DNA from: Brachyhypopomus gauderio
Taxonomy: Eukaryota > Chordata > Actinopteri > Gymnotiformes > Hypopomidae
NCBI RefSeq assembly: GCF_052324685.1
Contig: NC_135220.1
Location: 5,435,350 to 5,499,349 of the forward strand
Direction: 5' to 3'
DNA: 64,000 nt
The translations under genes and the position numbers were made by a program. The notes under the pieces were generated by a model. It saw only the letters and a list, made by a program, of their open reading frames with translations, was not told the DNA's origin and searched no databases. Each line of letters starts with the position of its first letter. The first letter of the stretch is position 1. Positions 28,129 through 64,000 of this stretch are shown here, one piece after another.

Positions 28129-29559
28129 AGACTGATCACGTGTGTGTGTGTGTGATTTGATCTGGCTCTGTTCCACCAGTGTGTGGCTCAGAAGATGAAG
28201 TCACTAAACATTTCTTTGCTCCATTATGGATCAATATTTCCTTGTAGCAGTGGCGGTTACTGCGTGTACAAACGTTACTGAAATCTAATGTAACGCAATC
28301 TTAATGTCCTATGTGTGGGTCACCTCTAAATCTCTCTCTCTCTCTCTGACATTGCGTTTCCGTTGTTACGCGGAGCAGTCGATTCTTATTCACGGAGGTG
28401 TGACTGTCATAGAAAATTCTATATAAGGAGTTTTACAATTGGGACATTTTGTGGGGTTAAAATATGTATATGCATACGTTGCTCCAAATTCACAAAATTA
28501 TTAGTAGTTCCAATAATTATTCGCAAAACAGCAAGCTAACTCACATGCATCATAAAGTACTGCCTGTTCAACCTAAACGTGGGATTTTCGTGGATTTATT
28601 ATTGTAAGGATAAATGACACGCGCTGCGCTTCCAAGAACCCTGGACGCCACCACGAGCGTTTCCTGGTAGGTTGTCGTTCATGGTTGAATTGCGCTGCGC
28701 TGTGTCTCTTCGGTATGACAATGGCAGCGCTGTGGAGCGCCCCCTAGCGCACATATAACGTGCATTTCACTGCTATTGATCTGTGCTGAAGATCACACTT
28801 CTAACTTATTCTAATATGCATATGTCCTTAAAGTGCTCGGAATTGGTATTGGTAGCTCAGTGGTTAAAGCACTCGACTCATCATAGGAAGGCTGTTGTTT
28901 CCAGCCCCGCACCGCCACGTTGACCCTGTGGGGCCCCTGACCCGCTAATGTTATTCATAACTGCATAACTGCTTTATAGGATATTGGATTATATGCTAGA
29001 AATGTTTATAATTAACAGACCAACTGTAATGAGGCCCACAAAGACTGGAGTGAAACACGTGGTTAAGACTGCAAGATATGTTCAGTGAACTCTGAATCTG
29101 AAATGATAGTTCTACATTTCATAAGATTTGAAATCAAACTAAATCGAAACAATCTGAAATATGAGATCTAGTGAAATAATAGGTTTTGCAATTTACTATC
29201 ACATCACTTATTACATACACTGTACCCTTGCTCATGTGAATGAAAAAAAAAGTTGCACATGAAAACACTGCGTAAAATATTTGTCGTTTTAATATGTATA
29301 ATTTGCGTACTGTGAGACGGTCCCAAATAATCTATTTCTGTTCGCATGTTAAAGAGAGCTATATCTTTTTATGTGTTAACAATAAATACCTAGGTATATT
29401 TGTATAATTATAAATTATACGTATTATATTGGGTGATTCTGTAACGTAATGCTAACGTTAATCTTAAACTGGTCTCTGTACTCTGCTCGGGCGTTTTATG
29501 ATGGTTTTATGGTCCCTCTCATCTTCGCATCTAAATCTCGCGATAATTGGCTCGTTCAC
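28129..29559. other. Intergenic region between divergent cish and smc1a
   Basis: About 1.4 kb of mostly AT-rich sequence with a tRNA-derived SINE (28848-28990) and a TATATAAGG motif at about 28421 that has no recognisable gene behind it. Confidence 0.4.
28848..28990 (+). mobile_element. tRNA-derived SINE of a second type
   Basis: 'ggtagctcagtggttaaagc' followed by actcgact is a good tRNA A-box region; tgtttccagccccgc is a decayed B box. Then comes 'tgaccctgtggggcccctga', a spacer seen in fish SINEs. Confidence 0.6.
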
Positions 29560-29871
29560 GCGTTTTGTAGTGCGCGCGCAGCGACTGTTTTCCTTCACTA
29601 GAAGTTTGCAGGGCTGCCAACCCAACATTGCAATGGGAATCCGAAAGCTTAAAAAATACTGCTAACCACCTGGGGTTTACAAACTCAAATACCGTGTGGT
29701 GCCGCTCGGTTAGGGTTAATACGCTTTCAGTTGCAGGACAAATTTAACAGCACAGGTTTTCATTTGTACACACTGCAGTGTTAGCGGCAATTTTAGCTCG
29801 CTAGCTAACCAGCTAGCTGGCTAACAGCCTGACGTTTTTTTTCGTTTTGTTTCAATACCAAACATTTCAAG
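29560..29871 (+). promoter_or_regulatory. Presumed smc1a promoter and 5'UTR
   Basis: A CpG-containing stretch (gcgcgcgcagcgactg near 29571) precedes the smc1a ATG, with an inverted CCAAT motif (attgg) close by and no TATA box in a sensible position. A 12-bp perfect palindrome, CCAGCTAGCTGG, lies near 29809. The start site cannot be placed by eye. Confidence 0.35.
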
Positions 29872-42128
<12,257 letters not shown>

Positions 42129-42229
42129 TGACTGTCCCATATTTGCCACGTCAGGAATTCTGATCTGACAAGCTTCAGATTTTACATGATGTCATTGTAC
42201 AAATATTTAGTTTAGTTTATGGTCCTAGT

Positions 42230-42284
42230 TCTCCCTCTCTCTCACACACACACACACACACTCTCTCTCTCTCTCACACACACA

Positions 42285-42315
<31 letters not shown>

Positions 42316-42326
42316 ACACACACACA

Positions 42327-42355
<29 letters not shown>
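42230..42355. repeat. Compound (CT)n/(CA)n microsatellite in smc1a 3'UTR
   Basis: Alternating blocks of tctctc and cacaca over about 125 bp, beginning about 100 bp after the smc1a stop. Confidence 0.95.
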
Positions 42356-42358
<3 letters not shown>

Positions 42359-42649
42359 AACAAACTGTTCTTTGCATTTAATATTTCACAAGTTATTATT
42401 TTAGTCTTCATGGATTTTAAGTATATTTACATTTGGCATATCATGCAGGAATTTGAGATTTTCTTTCCTGTTTTATTTCACATTGCTAACTTATGGCTTT
42501 TAATCTTGCTTCGCTTGTAGACATTTATTATAATCAGTGATGGTAATTTCAATGGATTATGTTCAGTAAAACATAGGTCTTATTTTTAAAGCAAACACTT
42601 TATCCATGCTGGATAGAGCTTGTGGGTCCGTGGTCTTCAGTACAAGGTC

Positions 42650-42655
42650 AATAAA
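42650..42655 (+). terminator. smc1a polyadenylation signal
   Basis: AATAAA in 'ggtcaataaagtaatttt', about 0.5 kb after the smc1a stop. Another AATAAA-like site near 42804 could be an alternative. Confidence 0.55.
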
Positions 42656-42659
42656 GTAA

Positions 42660-43929
42660 TTTTCTGGTAAGCTGAAAGTCAGGGTTTGTAGACGTAGTGC
42701 TGTCTGTATGTACATTCACGCTTTTCTGATTGTCTGAGTCTTTTTGCATTTGTAATCATGTTTCCTATTATGCTAAAAATGTAAAGTCATTGACTTTTAA
42801 GAACAATAAACTGTTTCCAGTGCTTGTTAACAGGAGTCAGGAGAGATTTTTCATGATGGTAAGAATAATAGTTCACATTTCTAGTACTCATAAGGCCTTA
42901 CACTTGTATTCAGAATTACAAACTCTGGTTGACAAAAGCACACAGATTTAATGTTTAGATTCAAGTTCATTTTCTATGAAAAGTTTAAATTTCCAATATT
43001 CACTTTTAGTTCCTAGTCTCATGATATTCACTTCTGGTTGAATACTTAAATCTGAGATTAAAGGAAAAGGTTGTGTATCCTGAAATGAAAACTTGAGTAG
43101 ATCCGAGATTTGAAAGTAAGAATCCACTGTGTGTTTGGGAAGCGAAAACAAAGCAATGAGTCAGATTCCAAAGTGAGTAATGCGATTTGTCTTATTTTAC
43201 ATGCTTCACTCTGTTGTTGAATGAAGTCGAGTTTTAAGAAATTAGTTTATTCACTAATTAATTATTTATGAATGACCAGCTGAACTAGACCAATAACTCA
43301 AAACCCCAACAAGAAAGGGGTGGTGAGACCCTGTACAGATCCTTAATCCTTAACGTCTTGGTGTCTACAGTCTTACTGATGTAAAATGTCCACTTGAGAA
43401 AGTTGCATTAGAAACTCAAACACTGGCGTGATTGTCTCTTCCAACTACAGTAGGACCAATGACCAGCAACACACGAGCACGACTAGAGTCCGGATGTAAG
43501 ATTAAGACGTTCCTAACTGCATCTACCAAATTAATATAACATCCATGTTTAGCTCCTCTAAATTCAACATTTAAATCCTTAATAAAGTGTAGTGTGTGGG
43601 TCGCGTATGTAATACCACAGGAGGCGTTTCCACATCACACCTTCACAGGGATCCACTGACTGTGGCTCTTACACAGTACGTGTGGAGTCCCGGGTTTCCG
43701 CCTTATTTCGTTCCGTGGAAGGCGGCTCTAGTCGGTGTTCTCTGCCGTTTTAGATACTGTATTAGTCGTTTTGAAATGGACTGCAGCACATACCCCGTGT
43801 GATTCAGTACGAAACGTAGGAATGACACACGTGGCCGGCGGTGACGCGTAGGGCTGGGGGCGCGCGCTCCACCAGGTGAGCACGTGCTGCATGAGCAGGA
43901 GTGATGGCGAGGTCCCCACACCACCGTGT
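42660..43929. other. Intergenic region between smc1a and pfkfb1
   Basis: AT-rich sequence with no supported exon. It may include a longer smc1a 3' end (AATAAA near 42804). Short open frames have no recognisable family. Confidence 0.45.
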
Positions 43930-44490
43930 CTCTAATGCAGCGTTTCTCAAAGTGTGGGGCGCAAGCAATTGGAAGAAATGAACCTTGCTAAAGCCTGGTT
44001 CAAACTTTCGCGAGTGACCGTAGCGCGTGACTCCGCCCACCTCGCGCGAACGGTGGAAGCGTTTATACTTTCCGCGTGCAGTGTTCTCCGAAACGATATG
44101 TGGTAGTATAAAGAAACACCCCTCAAAAACAGAGGAAGGAACATTTACCTGATGAATTTTAATGTTGTTTTGTGTTTCAGGTTTGAAAGTGCTGAAATTT
44201 AGGCTAAAGTACTTGAAAATGCTTGAAATTGTAACTACTTCGTTTCACAACAAATATCTGTCTAACTGAACAGTTCTCTAACAAATACGAGCCTCTTGTA
44301 TTTCCAGGACGAAACATGAGAGAACGTGAAGACGTTAAGATTGGACGTTTTGAAAATAAACAACCATTAAATAATGTGAATAAAAAAGCGAATTACAAAT
44401 TACGTTCGCCATCCGTTCATGGGCCGTGGAATTTCACCTTCTTCTGAGGTGGGGAATGATAGAAAAAGTTTGAGAACCACTGCTCTAATG
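43930..44490. mobile_element. hAT non-autonomous element with perfect target duplication
   Basis: The element spans 43938-44482 (545 bp). Ends CAGCGTTTCTCAAAG and TTTGAGAACCACTG are imperfect inverted repeats of the well-known hAT type CAGTGGTTCTCAAA. CTCTAATG is duplicated at 43930-43937 and 44483-44490. Its interior resembles the inverted interior of the element at 1404-2752 (for example gaagacgttaagattgg, aaataaacaaccattaaata). Confidence 0.85.
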
Positions 44491-44980
44491 TAATCAGAGA
44501 GGTCAGCGGGGCCGTGTGTGCGTCTTCAGCTTCCAATCCAAGACGGGTTTTCGTCGTGCTAACAGCCCTGTTGCTGCAGGTTTATGAACGCGCCTGCTAT
44601 TGTAATCGCAGGAGTTTGTACACACCTAACATTGTACTTGCAGACGGTTTTAATGAGCAGTTTCTTCCCTGTACGTTTTCCGTTTAACTTGTATCATAAG
44701 GAAAAACCACCATCTGTCTACCAAGAATGTGCACAGCTTGCTGGTTTAGGTTTACGCCCAGGCCGTCACTATGTGTGACATTTCTGGCACCTTTGGTTAA
44801 AAAAAACCAAAAACACTTCAGGTTGCTATTAATCAACTAATTAGTAATTAATGTAACCAGCTAATCAATTTATAATAATGCGGCGAATATTTAGACGTAT
44901 GAATCACAGAGTAATGTGACGTCGCGACCTTTCATGACGTTCAAGTGGAAACGCAGAACGCGCTGACTTTTATTTCAGCG

Positions 44981-45213
44981 CACGTGAGGGTTTGTTTTGG
45001 GCGCGCTCACGTGATGGTGGTCCGCGCGAAGAGGGCGGGTTCACGTGATGGTGGCCGCGCGAAGAGGGCGGGTTCACGTGATGGTGGTCCGCGCGAAGAG
45101 GGCGGGTTCACGTGATGGTGGTCCGCGCGAAGAGGTCAGGTTCACGTGATGGTGGTCCGCGCGAAGAGGGCGGGTTCACGTGATGACGCGCGCGAAGAGG
45201 GCGGGTTCACGTG
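44981..45213. promoter_or_regulatory. Array of CACGTG E-box / HRE-like palindromes upstream of pfkfb1
   Basis: CACGTG occurs at 44981, 45008, 45042, 45075, 45109, 45143, 45177 and 45208. The last seven lie in a tandem repeat of about 34 bp (ttcacgtgatggtggtccgc, then gcgaagagggcggg). CACGTG is the E-box bound by USF, MYC/MAX and MondoA/ChREBP, and it contains the HIF core ACGTG. The GGGCGGG part resembles an Sp1 box. The array ends about 120 bp before the first candidate pfkfb1 start codon, so a promoter role is plausible but inferred. Confidence 0.55.
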
Positions 45214-45334
45214 AGGATCCGCGCGCCTCGCCGCCACCTCCGGACCCAGAGCGCTGAGCGGAGCTGCTACAGTGTTCCGCGTGTACAGCTCGCCGCGTGT
45301 GCGCGGACGGGAGTCCAGACGCAGCGGTTAGACC

Positions 45335-45407
45335 ATGCAGGGCGCGTCGGTTATGAGAGCGGTGGTGGAGGGGCCCGGCACGGCGCCCCGGTACCAACGA
45401 CCACACG
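45335..45407 (+). other. pfkfb1: Candidate alternative first coding exon 1a of pfkfb1
   Basis: ATG in good context (A at -3) opens 24 codons (start MQGASVMRAVVEGPG, end RYQRPH) and a G. The donor is gtgagt in phase 1, the phase needed to join exon 2. The joining codon becomes G|CT, Ala. The peptide is not recognised from a known isoform. It lies just downstream of the CACGTG array. It could be a 5'UTR exon or chance, so transcript evidence decides. Confidence 0.4.
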
Positions 45408-45674
45408 GTGAGTGACGTTGACGTGTCGTGTAAAACGAGAGCGAACATACAACGCGCGCCCCGTTATTTATAGGAGCACTCACGCGAGCTCGAGTTCGCG
45501 CACCGTAATAGTTTTCCCGGTAACCGGCGGCTCGGGGCTGTTTTCACGGACCAAGTTAAACGGACTCGGTCGTGTCCGGTGCGACAGGCGTGTAAACACC
45601 GCCCGACGTGAACGCGTGGTCGTGGTGTACGGCTCACGTGTGTGGCTGCAAGAACATTCATGCATGCGCCTAAC

Positions 45675-45675
45675 T

Positions 45676-45719
<44 letters not shown>

Positions 45720-45720
45720 T
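45675..45720. repeat. (TTA)n microsatellite
   Basis: About 14 trinucleotide units between candidate pfkfb1 exons 1a and 1b. Confidence 0.95.
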
Positions 45721-45995
45721 CTGAGGTTATTATTACACACCACCACAGGCGTGACTGTAACTTTTATGGCAGTTCAGGTTATTGCTTTTGATTGACGGGC
45801 AATTCATTCGTAAACATCTGTGTCTGTTATTGAAATTCCGCGAAGGCAAAATAAGCTCTGCTAGATCCGATGTCCTTGCGGCGAGGGGGGGGCGCCAGTT
45901 AGGGACCTCAACACGACCGGACCGTTACCGGCAGCCCACAGTCCGGTAGTCCCGACTCGGTCGTGCGTGTCCACGTTGGTGAACTGCGCGCTGCA

Positions 45996-46047
45996 ATGGA
46001 GCCCAAACGACCACAGATTCGGAACCGCGTCCGATGCGAGAGTACAG
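45996..46047 (+). other. pfkfb1: Candidate alternative first coding exon 1b of pfkfb1 (muscle-type)
   Basis: ATG (G at -3 and +4) opens 17 codons, MEPKRPQIRNRVRCEST, then G and donor gtgagg in phase 1. Joined to exon 2 it gives ...ESTASVPQF. A short Met-Glu-basic N-terminus without the kinase site, ending Ala-Ser before the conserved core, resembles the mammalian muscle isoform of PFKFB1. The PKA-site serine is absent (codon G|CT). Confidence 0.55.
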
Positions 46048-46800
46048 GTGAGGATTCTTACCGCGCCGTGTGCGTTTGGCTCTCGGTTTATATAAGATTT
46101 GGGTTTGACCTTCATCCGTGGTTCCGGTCACCCCGGGACACTGTAAGTACTCGTTTCTCGGTAGCTCTAGGTTCACCAGCCTGGTCTCTCCGAGCTTTAA
46201 CGCCATCCTGTCAGAAGGACGCAGCGCGCACCTCCGTCAGGTATTTGAAGGAATGTCTCAACAGAACTAGTTCGTCCACTAATCTGGGAATAACCAGACG
46301 AACAGGATGCGTGTCCTGTTCTGCACTAAGAAGCGATGGAAGAAGTGATTAATGGTTTGCGACCAGAATTACAAGAGCCACCTTCTTTGCCTTAGGCTGG
46401 ATTAAGCCATAATTACGGAGGTGGTGTTGAAAATGCTAATAAATATGAGTGGTCCACAGTTGGTTCAGTGCTGGGTTAACTCTGGAGAAGGTGTCTGCTA
46501 CTCAACATGTCCCTGACCTAGATAGTTACTCCACCACATATGTGCCAAAACCACCAGCACACAGTGCACAGTGCTATTTTCTCAACGTAGGTGTTGGCTT
46601 ACAGAGTCATCTGGGCTGTCTGGCAGACTTGAGGATGAGGAACAGTGTGTATTGTGTGTGTGTATATATAGTGTGTGTCTAGTGTGTGTATTTAATGACT
46701 GCATAAATGAACATTAGGGAAATTATTAGTGTTCTGGTGATATTTAAATCCAGTATAGAATTAACAGCTGTATAACATCCTCACAACCCAAGTGCAGTCT

Positions 46801-47268
46801 CCTGCTGGCTGCAGTTGTGTCTGTTGTGAAGGTCTGGAGTTGTGTCTGTTGTGGACTGGTGTCTGGTAAGGTTCTGGAGTTGTGTCTGTTGTGGACTGGT
46901 GTCTGGTAAGGTACTGGAGTTGTGTCTGTTCTGTAGTTGTGGAGTTGAACCTGTTGTGGAGTTGAGTCTTGTGAGACTGCAGTGTCTGTGGTGAGGTTGT
47001 GGAGTTGTAAGGTGTAATTCTGTGGTGCGGTTGTGGAGTTGTGTCTGTGGTGAGGTTGTGGAGTTGTGTCTGTGGTGAGGTTGTGGAGTTGTAAGGTGTA
47101 ATTCTGTGGTGAGGTTGTGGAGTTGTAAGGTGTAATTCTGTGGTGAGGTTGTGGAGTTGTAAGGTGTAATTCTGTGGTGAGGTTGTGGAGTTGTGTCTGC
47201 AGTGAGATTGTGGAGTTGTAAGGTGTAATTCTGTGGTGAGGTTGTGGAGTTGTGTCTGTGGTGGTTAG
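46801..47268. repeat. Minisatellite upstream of the liver-type pfkfb1 exon
   Basis: Degenerate units built from gaggttgtggagttgt, gtctgtggt and aaggtgtaattctgtggt. The array ends about 215 bp before the liver-type ATG; the gap contains an inverted CCAAT (GATTGG at 47341). Confidence 0.85.
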
Positions 47269-47484
47269 CCTGAGCAGAATGAGGTAACTCAGGTCAGTCC
47301 GCTGAAAGGGGAGGGGCCCAATAGGTGTTAGGCTGCTCCTGATTGGTTTTGCTTTTTATGACAGCCCATGCATGTTCACTATTTAGGCAGAAGAAGACCA
47401 TCATACACATTCATGTATCGTCTGGCCCGGCTGGTTAGGTATCTGTAGCTGTCGCTGGCTCACAGGGCTTGTGGCTTTGTGGAA

Positions 47485-62043
<14,559 letters not shown>

Positions 62044-62840
62044 AACCCTGAAGCCCAGAGTGAAGATTTGTCCTCGGTGTCACTGCACAAATTCTGTATT
62101 TTGCCTCGTTTCCTGCATCCTTGGAACACTTTGGACGCTGGTTTTAATTACAGCTATTCAACAAAAACTCTTCTGAAGTTATGGTGGGGTGGCAGTGGTC
62201 TGGGCATTTAATTACACAACACTTCAAAACAAACGCAGTCACCCTGAGGGGCAGACTCATTTCAAGCTATATAGAGGCCAGGTTACCTAGGTGATGTCAG
62301 AGAAGACAAACTGTGGGTGTGGCTTGAAGTGGCTCCGCCTCCATCTGCACCGACACGCTGGCCGTTCCCATGCGCTGCTTCCTCCGAGACCCTAACGATG
62401 GCCCTTGGATACGAACGGCCTGCACCACACGAATACCTCAATGACCTCCGTCGGTTCAACCACACCATACCTGCACAAGACTTTTTTTTTTTATATATTC
62501 AATTTTAGATTTGAATTGTGTTTATTGAAGCAGCATTTGTGCAATCATTTTAACTTCTGATGAAATAAGACCTTACTCTGGTGCTGTTGGTGTTCATCAC
62601 CTGATGAGCTGTCTTCATGTGGACTAGACGGGTATTACAGGAACTGGGTTCCATGAGTACTGGAATGATTCTATGTAATGATTTGTGTAATGTAACGCAT
62701 ATGTTGCATTATAATCCATGATTGGCATTTATCTACCATAGTTACTTGTGGTCTGTCAAACCATACCCTTAACAAATCGTGAATAATGACATATAATGAA
62801 CATGACTCATGATCGATAAAGTGAATATTTCGATAAAGTG

Positions 62841-62846
62841 AATAAA
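62841..62846 (+). terminator. Candidate pfkfb1 polyadenylation signal
   Basis: AATAAA in 'agtgaataaaacgtg', about 0.8 kb after the pfkfb1 stop. A second AATAAA at 63284 lies inside a dispersed repeat. Confidence 0.45.
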
Positions 62847-63079
62847 ACGTGCGACCAGCCAGTTTGCATTTGTAGGCTTCTCTCACAAATGGAAAAGTTA
62901 GTTTCTGATGTAATGTAAGATGTTTTAAAACAGAATGTCTCACTACACAAAAGCTGTGTTCTTCCCAACTATGATTAAGGTTTAAATGAGCTGTATACTT
63001 CATTTCGGGGATAACAGACTACATCTGTTGGGATGTTTTTCATGTACATATATCCAGCCTGGGGTAACTTGCATTGTGA

Positions 63080-63305
63080 ATGTGGAGTACTGATCTGGGC
63101 TGTATGACAGAAGGTGTTGGTGGTGAGGGGGACGATGTCTCCTGTCTGAGTCTTGGTTCCTCGTGAGGTTTCTTACTCTCGGACTCAGGGAATCATTGCT
63201 CACCACTGTTGCCTTTGTCTTATTCTGTTGGACCCACACTAATGTAAAGCTGTGATCTCAGCTGTTGTGAAAAGCGCTATATAAATAAAGTTTGATTGAT
63301 TGATG
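63080..63305. repeat. Dispersed fish repeat end
   Basis: The motifs cttggttcctcgtgaggttt and 'aaaagcgctatataaataaa', followed by gtttgattgattgatgg, are familiar from the ends of a high-copy fish repeat. I saw no target duplication. Confidence 0.5.
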
Positions 63306-63393
63306 GATTGAACGTCTGACATTCTAGCTTGGGGGGCCACCTAGTGGTAGTTAGGGGTGGGTGTTAATTTAATGGCTGCAGTAATGTCTGTGG

Positions 63394-63561
63394 AAGATAA
63401 GCAGAGGTGTCAATTCCAGGTTCAGAAAGTAAAAGTCCTCACCAGGATTTTGCTCAAGCTTGCTAGACATTAGTGGAATCAACACAATCCAGGAAGCCTG
63501 AGCAAAATCCTGGTGAGGACTTTTACTTTCTGAACCTGGAATTGACACCGCTGAAGATAAG
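63394..63561. mobile_element. hAT foldback MITE with perfect target duplication
   Basis: The element spans 63402-63553 (152 bp). CAGAGGTGTCAATTCC at the left and GGAATTGACACCGCTG at the right start inverted arms of about 55 bp that are almost perfect over the whole arm. AAGATAAG is duplicated at 63394-63401 and 63554-63561. Confidence 0.9.
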
Positions 63562-64000
63562 CGTGAGTAAACGCCTTGGGAGGAGGTGTTTTCTTCTTTA
63601 CATTACTATACAGCAGTTCTGTTTGGTAATGTCTTTAATTATTATTTTTACTAACTATTTTTAACTTACATTTCTGGCGCATAAAGTAACAGCATGTTGA
63701 CCTAATATTTCCATATTATTGAGCCATTATCAAAACCTGTAGGGGGCGACAACGGGCCGCACTAAGCTCAGCCGCGGGATCTCGAAGTTACTTTGTCAAT
63801 TTTGATAGTGTATGAGTTAAAACAGCAATCCATGCCGAAACGAATACGCAGAGGTACAAAACAACGCATGAAGTGGTTAAAAACAAAGTTGTTAATATTA
63901 TTGGACGGGTAAATTACCTGCGTCTGAGTAAGTATGAACTGTTTAGCGGATAATGACTGGGGTGTGTTTGGTCCTGACTATATTATTAGGTTTTCATTCA
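63562..64000. other. End of window; no supported feature
   Basis: AT-rich sequence with a short GC-rich patch (about 63740-63785). No exon recognised. Confidence 0.4.

Noticed and set aside
28415-28440. TATATAAGG as a promoter on the plus strand
   Set aside because: No exon follows before smc1a, 1.4 kb away, and the smc1a upstream region has its own GC-rich promoter-like stretch.

Overview
The window is vertebrate nuclear DNA from a teleost fish. Its genes are intron-rich with GT-AG splice sites, and it carries CA/TG and TA microsatellites, long intronic minisatellites, hAT and Tc1 element remnants and tRNA-derived SINEs. The SINE type (a tRNA-like head, then a segment reading roughly 'aaggcccctaaccccaactgctc') fits an ostariophysan (characin, catfish or knifefish relative), but the species cannot be named from sequence alone. 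Nothing prokaryotic or organellar is present. Most long open frames are artefacts of stop-free tandem repeats.

Layout. (1) 150-9400, + strand: hmga1-type AT-hook chromatin gene with four coding exons and a 2-kb 3'UTR whose let-7 site lies just after the stop. (2) 10659-15234, - strand: smim29, convergent with hmga1 as in human; its third coding exon ends inside a minisatellite that copies its splice donor. (3) 15.3-24.9 kb: gene-poor, with an interstitial telomeric tract and a 39-bp minisatellite. (4) 24972-25927, - strand: a CISH-type SOCS gene (SH2 plus SOCS box), with a likely 5'UTR exon near 27.5 kb and a tandem STAT site near 28.1 kb. (5) 29872-42128, + strand: complete smc1a in 26 coding exons (1232 aa). 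(6) 45335-62043, + strand: complete pfkfb1 with three candidate alternative first exons and an extra in-frame C-terminal cassette exon. The three first exons share one splice phase and one contains the liver-type PKA site. (7) 62.9-64.0 kb: repeats, including an hAT foldback element.

The genes do not form one pathway. hmga1 and smc1a act on chromatin, cish is feedback control of cytokine-JAK-STAT signalling, and pfkfb1 sets fructose-2,6-bisphosphate. hmga1-smim29 adjacency is conserved with human, and smc1a and pfkfb1 are both on human Xp11.2.

The most unusual signals are: (a) minisatellites that start at, or include, 5' splice sites (smim29 intron 3, smc1a intron 17, smc1a intron 19), some with intact decoy donors; (b) seven CACGTG palindromes about 34 bp apart directly upstream of the first pfkfb1 exon, plus one more 27 bp away; (c) a pfkfb1 first-exon choice that changes one split codon between Ser (PKA site) and Ala; (d) a PFKFB2/3-like regulatory exon in pfkfb1 whose phospho-serine position is Arg.
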